The notes under the pieces: generated by a model
Databases searched by the model: none
Told to the model about the DNA's origin: nothing
Seen by the model: the letters and a program-made list of their open reading frames with translations, nothing else
Shown: piece by piece, positions 25,062 to 32,606 of the stretch
Layout: the number at the start of each line of letters is the position of its first letter
Numbering within the stretch: the first letter of the stretch is position 1
DNA from: Streptomyces sp. L-9-10
GTDB lineage: Bacteria; Actinomycetota; Actinomycetes; Streptomycetales; Streptomycetaceae
Direction: 5' to 3'
Length of the DNA: 61,595 nt
NCBI RefSeq assembly: GCF_004151105.1
Contig: NZ_PHRF01000089.1
Span: 1 to 61,595, forward strand
Translations under genes and position numbers: made by a program

Positions 25062-26503
25062 TTCTCGCGCACCCGCACGGAGATATGGATCGGGGTGCCC
25101 TCGAAGCCGAACTCCTCGCGCAGCCGGCGCTCCACGAAGCGCCGGTAGCCGGCCTCGATGAAGCCCGAGGCGAAGAGCACGAAGCGCGGCGGCTTGGTGC
25201 CCGCCTGCGTACCGAACAGGATGCGGGGCTGCTTGCCGCCCCGTACCGGGTGCGGATGCGCGGCGACCAGCTCACCGAGGAACGCGTTGAGCCTGCCGGT
25301 CGGGACCCGGGTCTCCCAGCCCGCGATGGCCGTCTCGATCGCCGGGACCAGCTTCTCCATATGGCGGCCGGTACGCGCCGAGACATTCACCCGGGGGGCC
25401 CAGGCGACCTGTGCCAGCTCCGTCTCGATCTCCCGCTCCAGGTAGTAGCGGCGCTCCTCGTCGAGGGTGTCCCACTTGTTGTACGCGATGACCAGGGCAC
25501 GGCCCGCCTCGACGGCCATCGTGATGATCCGCTGGTCCTGGACGCTGATGGACTCGCTGGTGTCGATCAGTACGACCGCCACCTCGGCCTTCTCGACGGC
25601 GGCGGCGGTACGCAGCGAGGCGTAGTAGTCCGCGCCCTCCTGGAGATGGACCCGGCGGCGGATACCGGCGGTGTCGATGAACTTCCAGACGACGCCGCCC
25701 AGCTCGATCAGCTCGTCGACCGGGTCACGGGTGGTGCCCGCGATCTCGTTGACGACGACGCGGTCCTGGCCCGCGACCTTGTTCAGCAGGGACGACTTGC
25801 CGACATTCGGGCGGCCGATGAGCGCGATACGGCGGGGGCCGCCGAGGGCTGTGCCGAACGTCTGCGCCGGGGCCTCGGGCAGCGCTTCGAGCACCGCGTC
25901 GAGCATGTCGCCGGTGCCCCGGCCGTGCAGCGAGGAGACCGGGTGGGGCTCGCCGAGTCCGAGCGACCAGAGCGCGGTGGCGTCGGACTCGCCGCTCGGT
26001 CCGTCGACCTTGTTGGCGCAGAGCACGACGGGCTTGCCCGCCTTGCGCAGCAGCCGGACCACGGCGGCGTCGGTGTCGGTCGCGCCGACCGTGGAGTCCA
26101 CGACGAAGACGACCGCGTCGGCGGCCTCGATCGCGTACTCGGCCTGGGCGGCGACGGAGGCGTCGATGCCGAGGACGTCCTGCTCCCAGCCGCCGGTGTC
26201 GACGATCTTGAAGCGGCGGCCCGCCCACTCGGCCTCGTAGGTGACCCGGTCGCGGGTGACGCCGGGCTTGTCCTCGACGACCGCCTCGCGGCGGCCGATG
26301 ATCCGGTTCACGAGAGTGGATTTGCCGACATTGGGGCGGCCGACGACGGCGAGGACGGGCAGCGGTCCGTGACCGGCCTCATCGATCGCCCCCTCCACCT
26401 CCTCGGCTTCGAAGCCCTCGTGAGCGGCAAGCTCCATGAAGTCCGCGTACTCGGCATCGCCGAGCTCTCCGTGCTCGTCGGCGGAGTCGATCTGGTCGTT
26501 CAT
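25043..26503 (-). CDS. der: Ribosome-associated double-GTPase Der (EngA)
   Basis: A 486-residue essential GTPase for 50S ribosome assembly. Two G domains are complete: the first with GRPNVGKST at residues 55-63, then DKPGVTRD, DTGGWE and NKVD; the second with GRPNVGKSS, GTTRD, DTAGIRR and NKWD. A C-terminal KH-like domain ends with the basic VREKRGRKK. The first 45 residues are an acidic extension (DEHGELGDAEYADFME) common in actinobacterial Der. Start ATG 26503 with GAGGT ahead. It is the last gene of the aroH-tyrA-cmk-plsC-der series; cmk and der are neighbours in many actinobacteria. The 3' end is triplicated. Confidence 0.93.
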   Translation of the reverse strand: MNDQIDSADEHGELGDAEYADFMELAAHEGFEAEEVEGAIDEAGHGPLPVLAVVGRPNVGKSTLVNRIIGRREAVVEDKPGVTRDRVTYEAEWAGRRFKIVDTGGWEQDVLGIDASVAAQAEYAIEAADAVVFVVDSTVGATDTDAAVVRLLRKAGKPVVLCANKVDGPSGESDATALWSLGLGEPHPVSSLHGRGTGDMLDAVLEALPEAPAQTFGTALGGPRRIALIGRPNVGKSSLLNKVAGQDRVVVNEIAGTTRDPVDELIELGGVVWKFIDTAGIRRRVHLQEGADYYASLRTAAAVEKAEVAVVLIDTSESISVQDQRIITMAVEAGRALVIAYNKWDTLDEERRYYLEREIETELAQVAWAPRVNVSARTGRHMEKLVPAIETAIAGWETRVPTGRLNAFLGELVAAHPHPVRGGKQPRILFGTQAGTKPPRFVLFASGFIEAGYRRFVERRLREEFGFEGTPIHISVRVREKRGRKK

Positions 26504-26576
26504 GAAGTCCGTACCTCGTTCATCGTGATCGGTGCGCCGCGGCACGCGGCGCACTACTCAAGTACTCAACTGTCCG

Positions 26577-27275
26577 CTAGCGCCCGGTCAGGCGCCTGGC
26601 GTTTTCCAGGTGGACGGTCAGCCGCTCCTGGATCCGGGCGGTGGCGTCGTCCAGCGCCCTGCGGGTACGCCGTCCGGTGCCGTCCCCCGCCTCGAAGGCG
26701 TCGCCGAAGACGACGTCCACGCGGCTGCGCAAGGGAGGCAGCGCCGGTATCAGCCGGCCCCGGCGCTCCGTACTGCCCAGGACCGCCACCGGCACGATCG
26801 GCGCCCCGGACCGTACGGCGAAGTACGCCAGTCCGGCGCGCAGTGAGGCGAAGTCTCCCTCGCCCCGGGTGCCCTCGGGGAATATCCCCAGCACGCCGCC
26901 GTCCCTGAGCACCCCGAGCGCGTCGGTGATGGCGGTGCGGTCGGCGACCGTACGGTCCACCTTCAGCTGCCCGATGGCCCGCAGGAACGGGTCGAGCGGG
27001 CCGATGAAGGCTTCCTTCTTGATCAGGAAGTGCACCGGACGGGGCGCGGTGCCCATCAGCATCGGGCCGTCGATGTTGTGCGCGTGGTTGACGGCGAGGA
27101 TGACGGGGCCGTCCGCCGGAACCCGCCACGCGCCCAGCACCCGCGGGCGCCACAGGCCGTACATCAGCCCGATGCCGATGCCGCGCCCGACCGCCGCGCC
27201 CTTCTCCGAGGCCGGGGCCGGGGCCGCGCCCTTCGGGGACGCGGCTCTGGCCGCCGGCGCTGACGGTGTGCTCAC
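26577..27275 (-). CDS. plsC: 1-acylglycerol-3-phosphate acyltransferase (PlsC family)
   Basis: A 232-residue membrane-associated acyltransferase for phospholipid synthesis. The catalytic HxxxxD is in VNHAHNIDGPML, and the substrate-binding FPEGTR is in GIFPEGTRGEG; further blocks are RPVHFLIKKEAF and APIVPVAVLGS. The N-terminal 40 residues are Ala/Pro-rich. The start is GTG 27275, overlapping the cmk stop by four bases (GTGA). Membership of the cmk-der operon is common in actinobacteria. Confidence 0.87.
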   Translation of the reverse strand: MSTPSAPAARAASPKGAAPAPASEKGAAVGRGIGIGLMYGLWRPRVLGAWRVPADGPVILAVNHAHNIDGPMLMGTAPRPVHFLIKKEAFIGPLDPFLRAIGQLKVDRTVADRTAITDALGVLRDGGVLGIFPEGTRGEGDFASLRAGLAYFAVRSGAPIVPVAVLGSTERRGRLIPALPPLRSRVDVVFGDAFEAGDGTGRRTRRALDDATARIQERLTVHLENARRLTGR

Positions 27276-27982
27276 TTCGCGGCCCGCTTCTCCTCGACCA
27301 GGGTCACGACACACTCGATGACCTGCTGGAGCGTGAGCTCCGTGGTGTCCACCTCGACCGCGTCCGCGGCCTTCGCGAGCGGGGACGTCGTACGGCTGGA
27401 GTCGGCCGCGTCCCGCTTGACCAGGGCGTCCTTGGTGGCGGCGACATCGGTCGCCTCCTTGCCCTTCAGCTCACCGCTGCGCCGGGCGGCGCGGGCCTCC
27501 GGGGACGCGGTGAGGAAGATCTTGACGTCGGCGTCCGGCAGCACGGTCGTACCGATGTCACGGCCCTCGACCACGATCCCGTTCCCCGCCGCCGCGGCGA
27601 TGGAGCGCTGGAGCTCGGTGACGACGGTCCGCACCTCGGGCACGGCGCTGACCGCGCTCACCTTGGAGGTGACCTCCTGGGTACGGATCGGACCGGAGGC
27701 GTCCGCCCCGTCCACGGTGATCGTGGGGGCGGCCGGGTCCGTCCCGGAGACCAGTACGGGCTTGTCCGCGGCGGTCGCGACGGCGGCGCCGTCCGACACG
27801 TCGACACCGTTGGTGATCATCCACCAGGTCATCGCACGGTACTGCGCGCCGGTGTCGAGGTAGCTCAGCCCGAGCTGGGCGGCCACGGCCTTGGAGGTGC
27901 TCGACTTGCCCGTGCCGGAGGGCCCGTCGATGGCGACGATCACAGCGGCCGGTGCGGTCCGGGCGGGGGTTGCTCCGTTGTC
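27272..27982 (-). CDS. cmk: Cytidylate kinase
   Basis: A 236-residue kinase phosphorylating CMP and dCMP. It shows the P-loop IDGPSGTGKSS, the CMP-binding LDTGAQYRAMTWW, the VVEGRDIGTTVLPDADVKIFL block and the lid LVKRDAADSSR. The length matches the family when started at GTG 27982, which gives the usual short lead before VIVAIDGPSG; a GGAAGG lies about 12 bases upstream. The long open frame upstream (to 28180) is unlike any Cmk. It is followed by plsC with a four-base overlap. Confidence 0.92.
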   Translation of the reverse strand, partial: DNGATPARTAPAAVIVAIDGPSGTGKSSTSKAVAAQLGLSYLDTGAQYRAMTWWMITNGVDVSDGAAVATAADKPVLVSGTDPAAPTITVDGADASGPIRTQEVTSKVSAVSAVPEVRTVVTELQRSIAAAAGNGIVVEGRDIGTTVLPDADVKIFLTASPEARAARRSGELKGKEATDVAATKDALVKRDAADSSRTTSPLAKAADAVEVDTTELTLQQVIECVVTLVEEKRAAK

Positions 27983-28202
27983 CACGGGGGTCGGACACCT
28001 TCCTGGTTCATGGGGGTGGATGCGCGGGGACGCACATACGCCCCCGCACAAGGTTACCGAGTACTCAGGACCCCGAATGCACCCGTTCGGCGGGACGCGG
28101 GCCACCGCGCGTGACTGCCGCGGGACCACCGCCGGATCGCCGCCCGGCCACCGGCCGATCGCCACCGGACCCCGGACCACTGGCGGCTCGCTCGCCGCCG
28201 GA

Positions 28203-29288
28203 CTACTGCCGGATCGACCAGCCGCGTTCCCGCAGGGCCGCCGAGAGCCCCGGGGCCGCCGACGGCTCCACCATCAGCTGCACCAGACCCGCCTGCTGCC
28301 CGGTCGCGTGATCGATCCGTACGTCCTCCACGTTGACCCCGGCGCGGCTCGCGTCCGCGAAGATACGGGCCAGCTCGCCCGGCCGGTCGCTGATGAGGAC
28401 GGCCACGACCTCGTACGTCGCGGGGGCGGCGCCGTGCTTGCCGGGCACCCGCACCCGTCCCGCGTTGCCGCGCCGCAGGACGTCCTCGATCCCGGCGGCC
28501 CCTCCGCGCCGCTTCTCCGCGTCCGAGGACTGGAGCGCGCGCAGCGCCTCGACCGTCTCACCGAGGTCGGCGGCGACCCCGGCCAGTACGTCGGCGACCG
28601 GGCCGGGGTTGGCGGAGAGGATCTCGACCCACATCCCGGGGTCGGAGGCCGCGATCCGGGTGACATCGCGGATGCCCTGGCCGCAGAGGCGTACGGCCGT
28701 CTCGTCGGCCGCCTCAAGACGGGCGGCGACCATCGACGAGATCAGCTGCGGGGTGTGCGAGACGAGGGCGACCGCGCGGTCGTGCGCGTCGGCGTCCATC
28801 ACCACCGGCACGGCCCGGCACAGCGCGACCAGTTCCAGGGCGAGGTTCAGCACCTCGGTGTCGGTGTCCCGGGTCGGGGTCAGCACCCAGGGGCGCCCCT
28901 CGAAGAGATCGGCGGTCGCGGCCAGCGGTCCCGAACGCTCCTTGCCGGCCATGGGGTGCGTACCGATGTACGCGGCGAGATCGAGGCCGAGCGCCTCCAG
29001 CTCGCGCCGGGGGCCGCCCTTCACGCTGGCCACGTCCAGATAGCCGCGGGCCACGCCGTCACGCATCGCCGAGGAGAGCGTGGCGGCGACATGCGTGGGC
29101 GGTACGGCGATGATCGCGAGGTCGACGGGGCCCTCGGGCGCCTCGTCCGTCCCCGCGCCGAGCGCGGCGGCGGTCCTGGCGCGGGAGGGGTCGTGGTCGC
29201 TGAGATGGACGGTGACCCCGCGGCCGGCCAGGGCCAGCGCCGCCGAGGTGCCGATCAGGCCCGTACCGATGACGACGGCGGTTCTCAC
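28203..29288 (-). CDS. tyrA: Prephenate dehydrogenase with ACT domain
   Basis: A 361-residue tyrosine-pathway enzyme converting prephenate to 4-hydroxyphenylpyruvate with NAD(P)+. It has the N-terminal Rossmann motif VVIGTGLIGTS, the substrate-binding block IGTHPMAGKERSG and the helical domain HTPQLISSMVAARL. After about residue 290, an ACT-type domain (EVVAVLISDRPGELARIFADASRAG) probably gives tyrosine feedback control. Start GTG 29288 overlaps the aroH stop by four bases, so chorismate mutase and prephenate dehydrogenase are coupled and catalyse consecutive steps. Confidence 0.92.
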   Translation of the reverse strand: MRTAVVIGTGLIGTSAALALAGRGVTVHLSDHDPSRARTAAALGAGTDEAPEGPVDLAIIAVPPTHVAATLSSAMRDGVARGYLDVASVKGGPRRELEALGLDLAAYIGTHPMAGKERSGPLAATADLFEGRPWVLTPTRDTDTEVLNLALELVALCRAVPVVMDADAHDRAVALVSHTPQLISSMVAARLEAADETAVRLCGQGIRDVTRIAASDPGMWVEILSANPGPVADVLAGVAADLGETVEALRALQSSDAEKRRGGAAGIEDVLRRGNAGRVRVPGKHGAAPATYEVVAVLISDRPGELARIFADASRAGVNVEDVRIDHATGQQAGLVQLMVEPSAAPGLSAALRERGWSIRQ

Positions 29289-29647
29289 TGGGCGATGTCC
29301 TTGCGGAGGGTGGCCGCGGCGCCGAGGTAGACGTGCGCGATCTCGGACTTGGGCAGGTCGGACTCGATATGGGCGAGGATACGGACGACGCGCGGCAGGG
29401 CGCCCTCGATGTCCAGTTCCTGAGCGCAGATCAGGGGGACGTCGACTATGCCGAGCCCGCGGGCCGCGGCGGCCGGGAAGTCGCTGTGCAGATCGGGCGT
29501 GGCCGTGAACCAGACGCTGATCAGATCGTCCGCGGTGAGCGCGTTGCGCTCAAGGATCGCGGTGAGGAGCTGCCTGACCTGGTCGTCCATGTGCCCGGCC
29601 TCGTCCCGCTCCAGCTGGACCGCTCCGCGCACCGCTCGTACCGCCAC
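29285..29647 (-). CDS. aroH: Chorismate mutase, AroH type
   Basis: A 120-residue monofunctional chorismate mutase of the trimeric AroH class, rearranging chorismate to prephenate. Recognisable are MAVRAVRGAVQLERDEAG (active-site Arg), the helix LLTAILERNALTADDLISVWFTATPD, and ARGLGIVDVPLICAQELDI (active-site Glu/Arg region). Start GTG 29647 with GAGGAG six bases upstream. It is the first gene of the tyrA-cmk-plsC-der series. Confidence 0.9.
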   Translation of the reverse strand: MAVRAVRGAVQLERDEAGHMDDQVRQLLTAILERNALTADDLISVWFTATPDLHSDFPAAAARGLGIVDVPLICAQELDIEGALPRVVRILAHIESDLPKSEIAHVYLGAAATLRKDIAQ

Positions 29648-29732
29648 GACGTTCTCCTCAGTGATCGAGTGCTCGTCCCAGGGTAGTCAGCCGCGCGGAA
29701 CGGGGGCGCGGCGACCTTTCCCGCCGACGGGA

Positions 29733-29768
29733 GCGGGCCCGCTCGCGCCCCGGCGCGAGCGGGCCCGC
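29733..29768. terminator. Terminator-like hairpin in a divergent gap
   Basis: Perfect 17-bp inverted repeat (29733-29749 with 29752-29768, 2-base centre) 57 bp before the RlaP-like ATG. The flanking genes diverge, so no transcript should end here; it may insulate the two promoters or lie in the leader of the plus-strand gene. Confidence 0.5.
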
Positions 29769-29824
29769 CGGGCCGCCGGAAAACCACTCGGACCCCTGCC
29801 CGGTGCCCCCGTAGCCTCTCCCCC

Positions 29825-30508
29825 ATGACCTCGCCGGAAGCGCTCGTCCGTGAACACACCGTCTACGCGTGTGTGATGGGCTCGCGCGCCTTCGGACTCG
29901 CGACGGAGGGCAGCGACACGGACCGGCGCGGTGTCTTCCTCGCCCCGACCCCGCTCTTCTGGCGCTTCGAGAAGCCGCCGGCCCATGTCGAGGGCCCGGC
30001 CCCGGAGCAGTTCTCCTGGGAGCTGGAGCGCTTCTGCTCCCTCGCCCTGCGCACCAACCCGAATGTCCTGGAGTGTCTGCACTCCCCGCTCGTCGAACGG
30101 ATCGACGACACCGGCCGTGAACTGCTCGCCCTGCGCGACGCGTTCCTGTCCCGGCGGGCCCACCGGACGTTCGTCCGCTACGCCGAGGGCCGGCGCCGGA
30201 AGCTGGAGGCGGACGTACGCCTGCACGGCGCCCCGCGCTGGAAGCACGCCATGCATCTGCTGCGGCTGCTCGCCTCCTGCCGGGATCTGCTGCGTACGGG
30301 CAGCCTGGTGATCGGCGTCGGCCGGAACCGGGACCACCTGCTGGCGGTCAAGCGGGGCGAGGTCCCGTGGCCGGAGGTGGAGCGCCGGATGACCCGCCTC
30401 GTGGCCGAGGCCGACGAGGCGGTGTCCCGCTCCCCGCTGCCGGCCGACCCGGACCTCGCGCGCGTGGAGGACTTCCTGACCCGCGTGCGCCGCGCCTCAG
30501 CGCTCTGA
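29825..30508 (+). CDS. RlaP-type nucleotidyltransferase (DNA polymerase beta superfamily)
   Basis: A 227-residue protein with the nucleotidyltransferase signature MGSRAFGLATEGSDTDRRGVFLAP, i.e. GS...G...SDxDxxG with the two metal-binding Asp. Further blocks, ALRTNPNVLECLHSP, KHAMHLLRLLASCRDLL and VPWPEVERRM, match the family named RlaP (RNA-repair-associated polymerase-beta-like). The family is linked by context to RNA repair, but its substrate is not established. It stands next to, and faces, the ADP-ribosylglycohydrolase/NrtR operon. The stop region is duplicated in tandem (15 bp). Confidence 0.78.
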   Translation: MTSPEALVREHTVYACVMGSRAFGLATEGSDTDRRGVFLAPTPLFWRFEKPPAHVEGPAPEQFSWELERFCSLALRTNPNVLECLHSPLVERIDDTGRELLALRDAFLSRRAHRTFVRYAEGRRRKLEADVRLHGAPRWKHAMHLLRLLASCRDLLRTGSLVIGVGRNRDHLLAVKRGEVPWPEVERRMTRLVAEADEAVSRSPLPADPDLARVEDFLTRVRRASAL

Positions 30509-30530
30509 AGCACGGCGCTCTGAAGCACGG
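30501..30530 (+). repeat. 15-bp tandem duplication over the RlaP-like stop codon
   Basis: CGCTCTGAAGCACGG twice in direct succession (30501-30515, 30516-30530). The first copy contains the stop TGA 30506-30508; the second repeats the stop in the same frame. Confidence 0.8.
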
Positions 30531-30566
30531 TGCTCGGAACATGTGCGGGCGGTCCGCTGACGCGGC

Positions 30567-31589
30567 TCAGGAATCCCAGAGCGCTCCCAGCGCCATCAGA
30601 TCGCCGTGGTACTCGATCCGCTCCGCCCACTCCCGGGGCCACGCTCCCGCGCCCAGATGGGCGCCCGCGAACGCGCCCGCGAGGCAGGCGAGGGAGTCGG
30701 AGTCGCCTCTTGTGCAGGCGGCGCGGCGCAGGGCGGTGACCGGGTCCTGGGGGAAGAGGAGGAAGCAGAGCAGACCGGTGGCGAGGGCTTCCTCGGCGAT
30801 CCAGCCGTCTCCGGTGGCCAGACAGGGATCGGTCTCCGGCGAAGGGGCGCGCAGGGCCGCCTGGAGGCGTTCCAGGGCCTCCAGGCACTCGTCCCAGCCC
30901 CGGGCGATGAAGGTCTCGGGCGTGGGATCGCCGGAGAGCGTCCAGAGGTCGCCGAGCCAGCGGTGGTGGTAGCGCTCGCGGTTCTCGTACGCGTACGAGC
31001 GCAGCTGGCCCACCAGCGCCTGCGGCTCGCCGCCGTGCGCCAGCAGACAGACCGCGCGGGCCGTCAGGTCGGAGGCGGCGAGCGCCGTCGGATGGCCGTG
31101 GGTGAGCGCCGCCTGCAACTGCGCGGCGCCGCCGCGCTGTTCGTCGCTGAGGCCGGGGACGAGTCCGATCGGCGCGACCCGCATGTTGGCGCCGCAGCCC
31201 TTGGAGTGCGTCTGGCTGGCCCGCTGCCAGGGGCGGTCGCTGTCGAGGAGCCGGCAGGCGGTGAGGCAGGTGTTGCCGGGGGCGCGGTTGTTGTCCGGGG
31301 AGTGGTACCAGCGGACGAACTCGTCGCGTACCGGCCGCTCCAGCCGCAGCGGACCGAGCACGCCCCGGTCCATCGCCGTCCTGATCCCGCGCGCGAACGC
31401 CAGCGTCATCTGGGTGTCGTCCGTGACGAACGCGGGCTCCGGCAGCGCCATCTCGCGCCAGGGACCGCTCTTGGCGAGGATCGACGGCACGTCGTTGAAC
31501 TCGGTGGGGAAGCCCAGCGCGTCACCGAGCGCGAGCCCGATCAGCGAGCCCGTGGCAGCCTGTTTGGTCTGGGCCCTCGCGATGATCAT
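30567..31589 (-). CDS. ADP-ribosylglycohydrolase (DraG family)
   Basis: A 340-residue hydrolase removing ADP-ribose from proteins or small molecules. Metal-binding family motifs are present: LIGLALGDALGFPTEF at the N terminus, FVTDDTQMTLAFARG (first Asp pair), GCGANMRVAPIGL in the middle and RGDSDSLACLAGAFAGA (C-terminal Asp pair) near residue 300. Start ATG 31589 overlaps the Nudix stop (ATGA), so it is coupled to the NrtR-like gene. NrtR regulators bind ADP-ribose, which this enzyme would release; the two together suggest an ADP-ribose-sensing unit. Confidence 0.87.
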   Translation of the reverse strand: MIIARAQTKQAATGSLIGLALGDALGFPTEFNDVPSILAKSGPWREMALPEPAFVTDDTQMTLAFARGIRTAMDRGVLGPLRLERPVRDEFVRWYHSPDNNRAPGNTCLTACRLLDSDRPWQRASQTHSKGCGANMRVAPIGLVPGLSDEQRGGAAQLQAALTHGHPTALAASDLTARAVCLLAHGGEPQALVGQLRSYAYENRERYHHRWLGDLWTLSGDPTPETFIARGWDECLEALERLQAALRAPSPETDPCLATGDGWIAEEALATGLLCFLLFPQDPVTALRRAACTRGDSDSLACLAGAFAGAHLGAGAWPREWAERIEYHGDLMALGALWDS

Positions 31590-32326
31590 GCCTTCCGTCC
31601 TTCCGGTCGCAGCAGAGGTGGGTGCAGCGTGGTGGCGGGGCCCGCGCGGTACAGCGCCGCCGGTTTCCCCCGGCCACCCGTCCGGCGCGGCGGCCCCTCC
31701 ACCGTCTGCACGAAATCCGGCGTGGTGAGGACCTTGCGCCGGAAGTTGGGGCGGTCGAGCTCCACGCCCCAGACCGTCTCGTACACCTGCCGCAGCTCCC
31801 CGAGCGTGAACTCGGGCGGGCAGAAGGCCGTGGCGAGACAGGTGTATTCGAGCTTGGCGCCGACCCGGTCGTAGGCGTCGGCGAGGATGTGTTCGTGGTC
31901 GAACGCGAGCGGCCCGCGGGCGCCGAACTCCACCCACTGGGCGCGGGCGGCGTCCCCGCCGCCGCGCGGCTCGGGCAGGTCGGGGACGAGCGCGGTGTAC
32001 GCCACGGACACCACCCGCATCCTGGGGTCGCGGTCCGGATCGCTGTAGGTGCGCAGCTGCTCCAGATGGAGCGCGCCCGCGGTCGGCGCCGACAGGCCCG
32101 CCTCCTCGGCGAGTTCACGGCGGGCGGCCTGTCCTGCGGACTCCCTCGGCCGTACGAAACCACCGGGCAGCGCCCAGTCGCCCCGGTACGGTTCCTCACC
32201 CCGCTCGATGAGGAGTACGTGCAGCCGGCCGAGGCGCACGGTGAAGACGGCGAGATCGACGGCGACCGCGAACGGCTCGAAGGCGGCGGGGTCGTAGCCC
32301 CCCGGCGCCCGCCCCCGAGCCGTCAT
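31586..32326 (-). CDS. nrtR: Nudix-fold transcriptional regulator, NrtR-like
   Basis: A 246-residue two-domain protein. The N-terminal Nudix domain (DLAVFTVRLGRLHVLLIERG, GDWALPGGFVRP) contains a complete Nudix box, with G-x5-E-x7-REL-x-EE-x-GL read in GGFVRPRESAGQAARREL, so hydrolysis of ADP-ribose may still be possible. The C-terminal winged helix (FTLGELRQVYETVWG, LDRPNFRRKVL) is that of NrtR repressors of NAD metabolism. Start ATG 32326 has GGAG five bases upstream. A NrtR-like operator lies at 32489-32511 and a coupled small ORF lies between, so autoregulation is likely. Confidence 0.82.
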   Translation of the reverse strand: MTARGRAPGGYDPAAFEPFAVAVDLAVFTVRLGRLHVLLIERGEEPYRGDWALPGGFVRPRESAGQAARRELAEEAGLSAPTAGALHLEQLRTYSDPDRDPRMRVVSVAYTALVPDLPEPRGGGDAARAQWVEFGARGPLAFDHEHILADAYDRVGAKLEYTCLATAFCPPEFTLGELRQVYETVWGVELDRPNFRRKVLTTPDFVQTVEGPPRRTGGRGKPAALYRAGPATTLHPPLLRPEGRKA

Positions 32327-32478
32327 GACCGCTCCGGAGGCCGAGGTCCTGTCCGGTCGGTCCTCGCGGGTCCGTGAGGACCGACCGGACCGGGCCTGGA
32401 GCCTGGGCCACCCCCGTGGGTCCAGGTCCACCGGCCGTACGTGCGCACGGCCGTCCGACTCGTGATCGCGCGACGCAC
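32323..32478 (-). CDS. Small leader ORF coupled to the NrtR-like gene
   Basis: A 51-codon frame from GTG 32478 with a perfect AAGGAGG five bases upstream, ending in a TGA that overlaps the Nudix ATG (ATGA). The N-terminal 20 residues are basic with YGRWTWTH; the rest is Gly/Pro/Arg-rich. Third-position GC is high in the first 20 codons and lower later, so it may be a leader read through to deliver ribosomes rather than a functional protein. The 32351-32390 hairpin lies inside it. Confidence 0.45.
   Translation of the reverse strand: MRRAITSRTAVRTYGRWTWTHGGGPGSRPGPVGPHGPARTDRTGPRPPERS
32351..32390. terminator. Hairpin inside the leader of the NrtR-like operon
   Basis: Perfect 15-bp stem, GTCCGGTCGGTCCTC with its complement, 10-base loop (32366-32375). 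It ends 25 bp before the Nudix ATG and sits within the leader ORF, where a translating ribosome would melt it. It could be an attenuator; this is inference. Confidence 0.5.
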
Positions 32479-32488
32479 GGCCACCTCC

Positions 32489-32511
32489 TTAATGGTCACA
32501 TTGACTATAAA
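32489..32511 (-). promoter_or_regulatory. Candidate NrtR operator
   Basis: Imperfect palindrome with arms TTAATGGTCA and TGACTATAAA around CAT (10-3-10, 8 of 10 positions paired). It is the AT-richest site nearby and directly abuts the AAGGAGG of the leader ORF. The GTCA/TGAC half-sites resemble NrtR-type boxes. Confidence 0.55.
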
Positions 32512-32535
32512 GCTGAACGCGCCGTCCGCACAAGG

Positions 32536-32569
32536 GAGAAGCCCGCGGCCGTCAGGCCGCGGGCTTCTC
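32536..32569. terminator. Terminator after rluB
   Basis: Perfect 15-bp inverted repeat (32536-32550 with 32555-32569, loop GTCA) 38 bases beyond the rluB stop, separating it from the NrtR-like unit. Confidence 0.75.
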
Positions 32570-32606
32570 GATGTCCGGCGTGTCCGGGGAGGACGCCGTG
32601 GGCGTG

